Under the pieces are notes generated by a model, which did not search any database, was not told the origin of the DNA, and saw only the letters and a program-made list of their open reading frames with translations. Below are positions 59,701 to 64,000 of a stretch of DNA of 64,000 bases, piece by piece. This stretch comes from Undaria pinnatifida (lineage: Eukaryota > Sar > Phaeophyceae > Laminariales > Alariaceae), in NCBI GenBank assembly GCA_012845835.1, contig JABAKD010000011.1, positions 13,354,214 to 13,418,213 on the forward strand, given 5' to 3'. The stretch's first letter is position 1. Each line of letters opens with the position of its first letter. The position numbers were made by a program, and so were the translations under genes.

Positions 59701-62700
59701 TGCTTTGTACCTGAGGAGCGCTCTTTACCCCACCAAAAAACTAATTTGGATAAGAATAAAAACGCGAACCCGGGAGAAAGATCTCATGGCCTAGGTCTAA
59801 AAAAAAAAGGATATTTCAGACCAAGAACGATTTTTCCACAATTTTCGGGTTAAGGAATGGCCTAACCCTAACCCTAAAACCCCAAGGTTCCTAATTATTT
59901 TGGCGCCGTCGAAAATACTGTCTAAACTCGCACTCAATTCGCTCATGTCAAAGTATCAAATGTCGCTCTCCTCCGGAATTGGAGCGTGCCGTGCTTTATT
60001 CCGTACGCCGATCGCTTGAAGTTGTAATCGACCCATCAGCCAGAGTGGGGTTGGGATTTCCGCGCAGTGCGCCGCTGTATCGAACCGGGGGGTACTCAAT
60101 TTGGGGAGTGCGAAGTTCTACGAATATATGTCGGGTAGTACTCGCACAGATCGAGTTGCGGTACGTGTGTCCTCGTCGTGAAGATATTTGCAGAACGCCA
60201 CGCACGATGGTGTATCGCGGTCTAACCGTGACAGCTGCTGTAGTGGGAAGGTAGGCTTTGCGACTTACGCAAGCAAGGAATGCCGTTTTCGAATGCCAAG
60301 CAAAGAGGCTGCCAACTTCAAATGGATAAGTTGTGCGACTTTTAGTGCAGCGCCTCAGAGTCAACGAGCGTAAGAAGCTGAATACGGGGAACGCTTGATT
60401 CTATGCGCGATAAAAATGTTGGCGTGTACAGGGGGGGAGAAGGGAGGGCACCTGTGACCATGACCTTGTCCAGGGGGTAACTGAGGGTAAAACCTCTTAC
60501 TAGAAAGTAGTTGCGCTGGCGAGTAAAGGTGACGATTAGCAAAAACCAAACCAAAACAAAGCATTCAGAGTGGACCCTGAATGAAAGACACACTACCAAT
60601 ACCTCCTCGAACGGCCAACAGAGTACATCGACGAGGTGTAGAGCTAATGGCTATACCAAAGTATAACCAGAAAACAAAAAGTTATTTTCGTGCCTGTCAC
60701 AGCCCGTAGGCGTAGAAGTGTTTTGTTCCAGCGTGTTCACTAAACTGCCAAACACCCCACCCCAGGTCCTTCCCACGCGTGTTCGCGCCGCCCTGCACGC
60801 GGAACATACGTATCCCGTGTATCCGCACTCAAAGACACATGCTTCGGTATCGGTGCACTGGCGCCGTTTTGCCTTGTGAGGGTGGTGGCTTGGTAAACTA
60901 CTCTATACCCCACCCTAAAACTGACTTATTTATACGCTAAGTAGATAGTGGTACCCGATGATCAAACCCACAATCTAGTATACAGACCGTTCATATAGCT
61001 CAAGCAGGAACTAATGGCATTCCGACGATGTTGGGTTATCAGGTTATGGAGCCCCGGCAATCAGAAAAATAGTTTTTTCCAAAACAAATGCTACATATAT
61101 CGTACGATCACGTGTCTTAACTGCCGAAACACCCCACTGTGGCTCCTCTCGCGCGTGCTCTACGTGCTGACCTCGTCGAGAAGGATAAAAGACAAGGGAT
61201 GGCGCGCCATTTCCCGCGCGAGAACCTGGTCATCCCAAGGAATGGGCGGGTTGCCTTCGTCAACAGCCTGTGCTCTGCGATCGCCTTCTACTTCTGGTGC
61301 ACCGTCTCCCAAACCTGGCCACGGTCTTAAGGAACAACTGTTCGCGTTTATACAGGAAGAAACTCGTTCCGGCTATGAGTACCCCCGCGGGGGGTATAAA
61401 AGCGTTGTTCGTAGATCGTCCTCTAGCGCTGCTGCACCGAGACGACCAGCGGGATCCCGTCATCCCACCGACGATGCATGCCGAACGTCATTCGACGACG
61501 GTATCTCTGGTGAAACCTGCCGAGATGACCTTCAGTCCTGCCCTTCTACGGTTAGGCAACAGAGCGGTGACAATGCATCGGAGCCTGGTTTAGTAACCAC
61601 AGCGTCATCGTCATCCCCTTCTTCTCCCGACAACGCACCGGCAACGAGGCTGTCGGCAAGGGCACCCACGCCTCGAGGAACGCTCCACTCGAAGAAAAAG
61701 AAAAACCAGATGTACAACAACAATAGCGCGCAGCCACCATCCTGTAAACGAAGGCTCCCAAGCCCGTGGTCGCCGACAAGAACATCCACTACAGCCACCG
61801 CGGCAATGGCATGCGCGCGGGGGGTGGGTGGGCGCCTGGGTACCCCCCTCGGCAGCCCACATCCAGCGTTCGATAAACGCATAGGATCATTTCATCCGTC
61901 ACCACCAGCATCAGGGCCCAACGCGGCAAAAAAGGCAAAGTTAGCGAACACAGAAGGCGGTGGTTCTTCTGCCCTCGGTTCCCGTTATTTCCCGCCATTT
62001 GTGTCGGTTACTGCTCCGGAATGTGGCGGGGGGTCCCCTGTTGTCTATGAGATGGTGAACGATGCTGCGGATGACGAGGAAGATGCTATCAGGAGGGGGT
62101 CCAGCTCCGGAACAGCATCGTCGACCAGTGCCGAGCAAGGCGGAGTGCGAGAATTGGGTTGGAACGGCTTCACGCTATATAGGTAGGCCGGACTTTTTAT
62201 CAGTTAGAGGACGCCTGGTTTGGGTGAGAATGTGTATTAGCATTTATAGTACTGTAGTGTGGGGCGAAACGCATAATTCATTTCCCTGTTTTCCCTCCTC
62301 GAGGGGGGCGATGTTAGACCGCCCATGGTAGCAGGACTGCACTTCGTATTTATCGAATGTAAGCGTCTTGAGATAACGCGACATTAGATTGCGTCCGCGG
62401 TGGTCTACCGGGTTTCACGGTGGCCGGCAGTTACGTTTGCTATGTAGGATTTATATACCCTCATGTCGTATCACGCACCAAGCACAATATACCTCTGTCA
62501 GAGTCGGCATCCAGGGCGTGATACTTAACGGGTAACGGTACCATCGGGGACATTCGTAGGAGTGTTAAATCCAGCATTTTCTCCGTTTGTTGAGTACTTT
62601 CTGTGAAGGCTTATAGGTTCTATCGTAATTCAAGATTTCTCCGTCGCGGAGCGTGTGGGGATGATCGGTACCTCCCTGCCTTGCGTCAAATCATTACATG

Positions 62701-63486
62701 TTCGTTCCTCTCAATATTCGGCATTTTTCCTGTGGTACACCACAATCCATGCCGCTGACGCTTTGGTAGTCCCCCGCTGCCTCGCTTCTTTACCAACGCT
62801 TAAGCAGACCGCCGGGCGTCTGCGCTCGATCGCTGACGTTTCAGCTAGCCCTTCAGCTTCAGACGATCGCCTTCAGCCCGAACGTGGAACGACCACCCCA
62901 ACCGTCAGCATTACGGTGCCACGATTCCACACAAGAACGTCACGGTAACGCCACAAAGAGGTTGGAAACCCCACCTACGGCAACCGCAAACATTGTCCAC
63001 ACCAACAAATGTGACACTGATAGAAGAACTGTCACTTGCGATGATGGGGGCACCATCCACGATCGAGCCGGATTTGGATCCAGTACATATCTTGAAAAAG
63101 TGCGGAAGTTCGAGAATCAGCCATTAGCTATTCGACCTCGTGTGGAGGATTTTTGCTTCACGCATAGCGCCAATGGGGACTCTTCCTGCGGTCCGTTCGA
63201 GAGAGCCCAAGGAGGGGGAAGAGAAGAAAGAAGACCAGATGGGAGTGGGAAGGGAGCGGTCGGATGTGTCGAGGCCCATGTCAATTCGGGCCACCGGCAC
63301 AGCTGTGGAGATCTGTTTACTTCTTCTCCAACGCCGCACGGAAAACTCGTTGGTTATGCCGGATCAAAAGCATTGATACCCTTGGCGTCGTCGAATAATG
63401 TGGCCGGGGCGCCCGCGAAAAACTTTGACGACGGGGACATGGTAATGGTTGCTAACTTGCTCGCGCATCCCGAGAGTGTGCTAAAG
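30819..63486 (+). CDS. TPR and IQ-motif protein, about 19-exon gene
   Basis: Whole-gene span; exons are listed separately. The spliced product has roughly 890 residues up to exon 17, and up to about 1450 if the last two candidate exons are included. An Ala/Pro-rich N-terminus is followed by about eight TPR-like helical hairpins (exons 2-8; the clearest is SDLMDMAEAYSSFQRFDRA then EEVVREAVALEPENIEG). From exon 9 on there are at least eight IQ motifs of the [IVL]QxxxRxxxxR type, which bind calmodulin or myosin-type light chains. Inferred role: a cytoplasmic scaffold that binds proteins through its TPRs and calmodulin through its IQ region; no enzyme domain is seen. Exon phases match from exon 1 to exon 17. 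Introns run from about 0.6 to 4.4 kb. The 3' end is unsure: the gene may end at 62186 or continue past 63486. Confidence 0.8.
31255..31395 (+). repeat. GCT/CCT trinucleotide repeat in exon 1
   Basis: Runs of CTGCTG and CTCCTG encode Ala/Pro repeats in the proposed frame. Confidence 0.9.
31403..33285 (+). other. TPR-IQ gene, intron 1
   Basis: 1.9 kb with a TTTGCAAGCTG-family element (about 31725-31990), G-rich runs near 32030 and 32120 and CAG/CTG repeats near 32300-32390. No further exon is seen. Confidence 0.55.
31725..31990 (+). repeat. Dispersed repeat, TTTGCAAGCTG family
   Basis: The best full-length copy here: GTGAGATCGAAGCTTTCGTC, GCAAGCTGTGTGTGATACTC, AAGTCGGCGACTCCC and GGTGATGTTAA(T/C)CAAT in order. 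Its parts recur near 28915, 29550, 34880, 35010 and 47870. Confidence 0.6.
33286..33442 (+). CDS. TPR-IQ gene, exon 2 (first TPR)
   Basis: A 157-bp exon with acceptor CCAG and donor GTGTGG; it takes one base and ends in phase 0. It encodes FRRAARQIIRQGLENRLEA then VLERLGSLALADGDLDEA and VYYLHCAAK. The G-x2-x-A-x2-G-x2-D-E-A pattern is typical of a TPR helix pair. Confidence 0.9.
34654..34803 (+). CDS. TPR-IQ gene, exon 3
   Basis: A 150-bp exon, phase 0 at both ends, acceptor CGACACAG and donor GTATGG. It encodes GSSDDGAWLALARAEVKAWE then ACDAHRRSIELLRTGFAE, a TPR-like helical hairpin. Confidence 0.88.
35365..35541 (+). CDS. TPR-IQ gene, exon 4
   Basis: A 177-bp exon, phase 0 at both ends, acceptor GTGTGGCAG and donor GTACAT. 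It encodes ARLLELGGVYESFGAFEGA then LSIYERIASSM, a clear TPR, followed by FRCAVVLRYMSSLQ. Confidence 0.9.
36381..36563 (+). CDS. TPR-IQ gene, exon 5
   Basis: A 183-bp exon, phase 0 at both ends, acceptor TTGAGCAG and donor GTGAGC. It encodes RERLLHSAMEHLNLAIQGQ then LLYADVCMLLAEGSEEARKW, TPR-like helices. Confidence 0.9.
36595..36720 (-). repeat. SINE body fragment
   Basis: Carries CTCGTCGACTCGCGTAGA and ATTTTCTTCC words of the SINE body at 6885-7255, directly after exon 5. It lacks the tRNA head. Confidence 0.5.
37885..38185 (+). repeat. A-rich minisatellite (TTGGAAAATCCGACGGTG)
   Basis: About seven units of 33-45 bp, GAAAAAGTTGGAAAATCCGA then CGGTGAAAAAAA, with variable A-runs. It lies in intron 5 of the TPR-IQ gene, and both strands show long ORFs of low complexity that I do not call genes. 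Confidence 0.9.
38766..38861 (+). CDS. TPR-IQ gene, exon 6
   Basis: A 96-bp exon, phase 0 at both ends, acceptor CGTTTCAG and donor GTGAGA. It encodes LQLAREWAKKGEPTLATFAY then QNASKAFEREKE, a TPR hairpin. Confidence 0.88.
39435..39665 (+). repeat. Intron repeat family, CCTAGGTATAC / GTCATTCAG type
   Basis: Word order: ACCCCAAAAGTGACTTATT, AACCTAGGTATACAGAAA, GCGAAACAAGAATGA, ACGATTTTATTAG, CATCAATCCGAAAATAG, TTTTCGCCAAAAA, ATACCTCTATC. At least nine more copies occur between 38150 and 61110, all on the plus strand (near 40390, 45250-45590, 45860-46140, 48380-48615, 52395-52620, 56695-56780, 58320-58930, 59740-59860, 60890-61110). Confidence 0.65.
40009..40205. repeat. (AATC)n microsatellite
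   Basis: About 48 mostly perfect AATC units with interspersed CGATC, in the intron before exon 7. It is the reverse complement of the (GATT)n tract at 41639-41734 on the other side of that exon. Confidence 0.95.
40794..40852. repeat. Telomere-like CCCTAA tract
   Basis: Degenerate CCCTAACCCTA words. TTAGGG is the usual repeat of brown algal telomeres, so this is an interstitial telomere-like tract. Shorter tracts are at 22558-22600 and 59863-59885. Confidence 0.6.
40950..41041 (+). CDS. TPR-IQ gene, exon 7
   Basis: A 92-bp exon, acceptor CGCTATCAG and donor GTGCGG. It starts in phase 0 and leaves two bases. It encodes GGPTFSDLMDMAEAYSSFQR then FD, the first helix pair of the best TPR; exon 8 completes it. 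Confidence 0.88.
41371..41734. repeat. Three adjacent simple repeats ending in (GATT)n
   Basis: CTTGAAATAG x5 (41371-41424), an 11-bp AGTAATGACAT-type array (about 41468-41628) and (GATT)n (41639-41734) follow each other in intron 7. Confidence 0.9.
42050..42235. mobile_element. MITE-like element, AAGGCGGT family, copy 2
   Basis: CAGTAGGGATCCCCC start, GATATAAGGCGATCAAAA, AATAAGGCGGGTTCCC and ACCACCGCCTTATTGG end, as in 571-765. Confidence 0.6.
42845..43170 (+). repeat. About 45-bp minisatellite before exon 8
   Basis: Six to seven units of TTGATGCGCATGTCCACCC then TGTCGCGGTGTTGTGCTTCG and CTCACCG. The array ends about 60 bp before the acceptor of exon 8. Confidence 0.9.
43232..43349 (+). 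CDS. TPR-IQ gene, exon 8 (last TPR)
   Basis: A 118-bp exon, acceptor CACGTTGCAG and donor GTATAC. One base completes arginine, then AEEVVREAVALEPENIEGR, DLLRCLLGNETFRRKEMRIQ, ending in phase 0. The ALEPENIE segment is the canonical end of a TPR unit. Confidence 0.92.
43925..44440 (+). repeat. About 43-bp minisatellite (GAGTACCTGCCAGTACCTGG)
   Basis: About eleven diverged units containing ACTGAGTACCTGCCAGTACC and TGGAGTACTTCAAGCTGAAA. Each unit contains the inverted pair GTACC/GGTAC. It lies in intron 8 of the TPR-IQ gene. Confidence 0.9.
44865..44977 (+). CDS. TPR-IQ gene, exon 9 (IQ motif 1)
   Basis: A 113-bp exon, acceptor AAATGCAG and donor GTGGGC. It starts in phase 0 and leaves two bases. 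It encodes VALHLQSKFRTRVWSGKYLA then SLKKKLQQHLEERLRNN; LQSKFRTRVWSGK fits the IQ pattern. Confidence 0.85.
45378..45510 (+). repeat. AGTATTAGTAT simple repeat
   Basis: Diverged AGTATTAGTATAGT units inside one copy of the intron repeat family (between GACGATAGTATTAG and GAGCCCCGTCATTCAG), so the array expanded within the element. Confidence 0.85.
46414..46565 (+). CDS. TPR-IQ gene, exon 10 (IQ motif 2)
   Basis: A 152-bp exon, acceptor CGTCCTGCAG. One base completes arginine, then MDVEAREQLSYFCRQKHRP, VLLFEDRCARVIQRLGRVG and LFRLRQATKHGR. RVIQRLGRVGLFRL is an IQ motif. The donor (CGGG-GTAGGG) leaves one base, exactly what exon 11 needs; a GTGGGG donor 34 bp earlier would break the phase. Confidence 0.8.
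46860..47100 (+). repeat. Dispersed repeat, ATGACCAT family (diverged copy)
   Basis: GTCATGTCATGTATGGCCGC, TTTTTTACCGACAAGGCAGG, CACGAAGGGTGAGACGCATC and GTGGATGACAGCGTCG match the other copies. Confidence 0.5.
47325..47535. mobile_element. MITE-like element, AAGGCGGT family, copy 3
   Basis: ACAGAAGGGATCCCCCAAG start, GAAGGCGGTATCCCGATAT, and CACACCACCGCCTTTAATGG end, as in 571-765. Confidence 0.6.
47651..47760 (+). CDS. TPR-IQ gene, exon 11
   Basis: A 110-bp exon, acceptor GTTTGCAG and donor GTAAGT (perfect consensus). Two bases complete valine, then KQKAYRKHLAAALKRWQKTW and WAVEARELVRARARSQ. The helix is basic and amphipathic, typical of a linker between IQ motifs. Ends in phase 0. Confidence 0.88.
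49595..49985 (+). repeat. 203-bp tandem duplication
   Basis: Two diverged copies starting TTTAGCG(T/C)GCACCG(A/G)TTCC at 49595 and 49798, each ending GAGATTCGAGATTGC or close to it. Confidence 0.85.
51285..51485. mobile_element. MITE-like element, GTGCCGG family, copy 3
   Basis: Contains four tandem units of about 36 bp, TATAGTGCCGGTTGAGCATT then GCCTATTTCTGG, followed by CACACACCGGCACAAGAGGG. Related to 3190-3365 and 21125-21300 but with an internal expansion. Confidence 0.55.
52141..52211 (+). CDS. TPR-IQ gene, exon 12
   Basis: A 71-bp exon, acceptor GTGTCACCAG after a long pyrimidine tract, donor GTGTGT. It encodes RAARALLARRLFTKMLEI then RSKDM, a basic helix of the IQ region. It starts in phase 0 and leaves two bases for exon 13. 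Confidence 0.8.
53039..53132 (+). CDS. TPR-IQ gene, exon 13 (IQ motif)
   Basis: A 94-bp exon, acceptor AACGTAG and donor GTGAGT. One base completes serine, then AAVIVLQCQVRCYLARRERR and RRVSSITERKA. VLQCQVRCYLARR is a textbook IQ motif, and including it requires this acceptor instead of the CAG 22 bp downstream. Ends in phase 0. Confidence 0.88.
53338..53742 (+). other. Unplaced protein-like ORF in intron 13
   Basis: An open frame of 134 codons ending with a stop at 53740-53742. The last 60 residues have protein-like composition (FQTHILFLEKMFNLWLKTP, LFNMDWARDTEQFLSERR). Exons 13 and 14 join in phase without it. It could be an alternative terminal exon, a nested gene or a remnant. I do not recognise the family. 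Confidence 0.3.
54954..55082 (+). CDS. TPR-IQ gene, exon 14 (IQ motif)
   Basis: A 129-bp exon, phase 0 at both ends, acceptor CCCACGCAG and donor GTGGGT. It encodes AAGFIQRVYRARALQWPYVV then KRVLQAEARRVAEARLASA and CRIQ. FIQRVYRARALQ is an IQ motif. Confidence 0.9.
55103..55334 (+). repeat. 117-bp near-perfect tandem duplication
   Basis: Two essentially identical copies starting CTTCAAGGTCGGCTATCAAT at 55103 and 55220. Their identity implies a recent event, about 20 bp after the exon 14 donor. Confidence 0.95.
55570..55791 (+). CDS. TPR-IQ gene, exon 15 (two IQ motifs)
   Basis: A 222-bp exon, phase 0 at both ends, acceptor TATGCCAAG. It encodes NPAVSVTIQRRFVNTCRCG, LQAAFRAKLGRDIATRRRR, NAQRSARGFLGRKRAESTR and LYVITRIQ. 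TIQRRFVNTCRCG and AQRSARGFLGRKR are IQ-like. The proposed donor is the non-canonical CAG-GCGAGC. Without splicing the frame stops 15 bp later (ASTP then TGA), which would end the protein here. Confidence 0.8.
55930..56235. repeat. Dispersed repeat mixture with reversed GCGATAAAAA element
   Basis: A diverged intron-family piece (AACTTACCCAAAAAACGGAA) followed by CTATACGCGATAAAAATTG and GGGGGAGAAGGGA words. The second part also occurs near 60400-60500 and, reversed, near 10650-10800 and 54570-54680. Confidence 0.45.
56288..56640 (+). mobile_element. tRNA-derived SINE, plus strand
   Basis: A tRNA-like head at 56288-56375 with A box GGTGGTCTAGTGGTTA and B box GAGCTCGATTCC. The body has TACCTGCTGAGAGCGCC, CGAGTCGACGAGG, TCTCGCGATAAGAATAAAGG and GTGACCCCGGATC. 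It is the inverse of 6885-7255. It lies in intron 15 of the TPR-IQ gene. Confidence 0.75.
56800..57030 (-). repeat. SINE body fragment, minus strand
   Basis: ACTCAGATCCGGGGTCACTC, CTTCTCCCCCCTCC and TTTTTATCGCGAGAAAG match the reversed SINE body. It lacks the head. Confidence 0.55.
57528..57640 (+). CDS. TPR-IQ gene, exon 16 (completes an IQ motif)
   Basis: A 113-bp exon, acceptor GGAGAGCAG and donor GTATTA. It starts in phase 0 and leaves two bases. It encodes RQWRQHRRCVVIRGALLAIR then LSREAKEARAQEVERRF. Joined to the RIQ at the end of exon 15 it gives IQRQWRQHRRCVV, a perfect IQ motif. This is the main support for the GC donor of exon 15. Confidence 0.82.
57872..57925. repeat. Short (AATC)n tract
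   Basis: About twelve AATC units with single-base changes, in intron 16. Confidence 0.9.
59264..59383 (+). CDS. TPR-IQ gene, exon 17
   Basis: A 120-bp exon, acceptor TGGGAGCAG. One base completes arginine, then MLEEQRRLGTAPGSGLDGAA and LEGRRAARRKEMLLS. The proposed donor is CAG-GCAAGA, the usual form of a GC donor, leaving two bases. A charged helical segment. Confidence 0.7.
61184..62182 (+). CDS. TPR-IQ gene, candidate exon 18 (low-complexity)
   Basis: A frame open for over 330 codons (part of a 390-codon open stretch). With the AG at 61182-61183 it would take one base, as exon 17 requires. It is Ser/Pro/Ala/Arg-rich (SSSSPSSPDNAPATRLSARA), with a later block YFPPFVSVTAPECGGG and VVYEMVNDAADDEEDAIRR. 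The frame stops at 62184-62186 just after a possible donor (TATAG-GTAGGC). So either the protein ends here (GWNGFTLYR) or it splices on. The acceptor is uncertain, and part of the first half is also open in a second plus-strand frame. Confidence 0.5.
62808..63486 (+). CDS. Candidate exon 19 or exon of a further gene
   Basis: A 679-bp segment open in one frame with donor CTAAAG-GTGAGC at 63487. Acceptor candidates at 62804 and 62807 would both join in phase to a donor at 62183. It encodes LALQLQTIAFSPNVERPPQ, a polar middle and NVAGAPAKNFDDGDMVMVAN, LLAHPESVLK. No domain is recognised. The end of the segment looks well coding; the start is less clear because a second frame is also partly open. 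The gene would continue beyond the window. Confidence 0.5.
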
Positions 63487-63549
63487 GTGAGCGGAGCGCT
63501 TGTTGCCCCTGGATGATGCGCCCGCTTTTTTTGCACGCGTTTTGTCTAA

Positions 63550-63665
63550 AGAGTTGTTGTTGTTGTTGCTGTTGCTGTTGCTCTAAGGTCAAGTCATGGC
63601 GTATGTAAATTCCGTGGTCACAATACAGGCCCTGATGACTCTGGAGAGGGAGAAAGGAACGTGTG
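63550..63665 (+). repeat. Dispersed repeat with (TTG)n head
   Basis: A (TTG)n/(TTGCTG) tract, then CCGTGGTCACAATACAGGCC and GACTCTGGAGAG. The same arrangement occurs near 29015-29110 and 38905-38985 and, reversed, near 27785-27900. Confidence 0.6.
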
Positions 63666-64000
63666 GAAAAACAAATAGATGTATAAATACACAGAACTAA
63701 AACACGTTGCTCATCAGACATTAATAAAATGAAGGGTGCGTGAAGGCATGCGTACGTTCGTTCGTGCGTGGCTTTTCCGCATTATGGGTTTGAAGGGTGC
63801 AAAAAGACATCGGCACACTTTGGGCGTGACGAGCCTTGCAGGTTAGCGCCAAGTACCGAACCCGTTCATTGTTAGAATCAAGTACGAAAATCACCCCCTG
63901 CTGCTCGAAGAACGTTTCGGCTTTCCTACCGATAACATCCCTTGATGTCCACGGCTATATGCCCAATTCTAGCGATTTGAGACGGCGAATAAGACGCGGT

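Overview
This is eukaryotic nuclear DNA. Its genes are made of many short exons (46 to 400 bp) separated by GT-AG introns of 0.3 to 4.7 kb, and the introns are full of microsatellites, MITE-like elements and tRNA-derived SINEs. Intron-rich genes, a Zn2Cys6 regulator with a stramenopile-like middle region, TTAGGG-type telomere-like tracts and the repeat load all fit a brown alga (Phaeophyceae) or a close stramenopile relative. The organism is an inference; no marker gene proves it. No continuous ORF represents a whole gene. I built the models by hand from coding patches, splice signals and intron phase, and the phases agree at the junctions I propose unless stated otherwise.

Layout. (1) 1031-2801, plus strand: the last two exons of a gene entering from the left. 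Its penultimate exon is a paralogue of exon 12 of the next gene, with the same intron phases. (2) 2802-8582: intergenic DNA between two convergent genes, with MITEs, a reversed SINE and one broken ORF. (3) 30408-8583, minus strand: a 13-exon gene of about 22 kb for a Zn2Cys6 binuclear-cluster transcription factor of about 720 residues. (4) 30409-30818: a short divergent promoter interval. (5) 30819 to at least 62182 and possibly 63486, plus strand: a very long gene of about 19 exons. It encodes an N-terminal low-complexity region, about eight TPR-like helical hairpins and at least eight IQ (calmodulin-binding) motifs, followed by a low-complexity C-terminal part that is modelled less securely.

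How they relate. The left fragment and the Zn2Cys6 gene are convergent paralogues, probably a local inverted duplication that has since diverged. The Zn2Cys6 and TPR-IQ genes are head to head, so they may share a promoter. Most of the window by length is intron. Notable intron features are a tandem array of tRNA-like units, a triplicated 3' splice site, a partial exon duplication, complementary (AATC)n and (GATT)n tracts on either side of one TPR exon, two probable GC-AG introns, and a repeat family present about ten times in one orientation inside the TPR-IQ gene.
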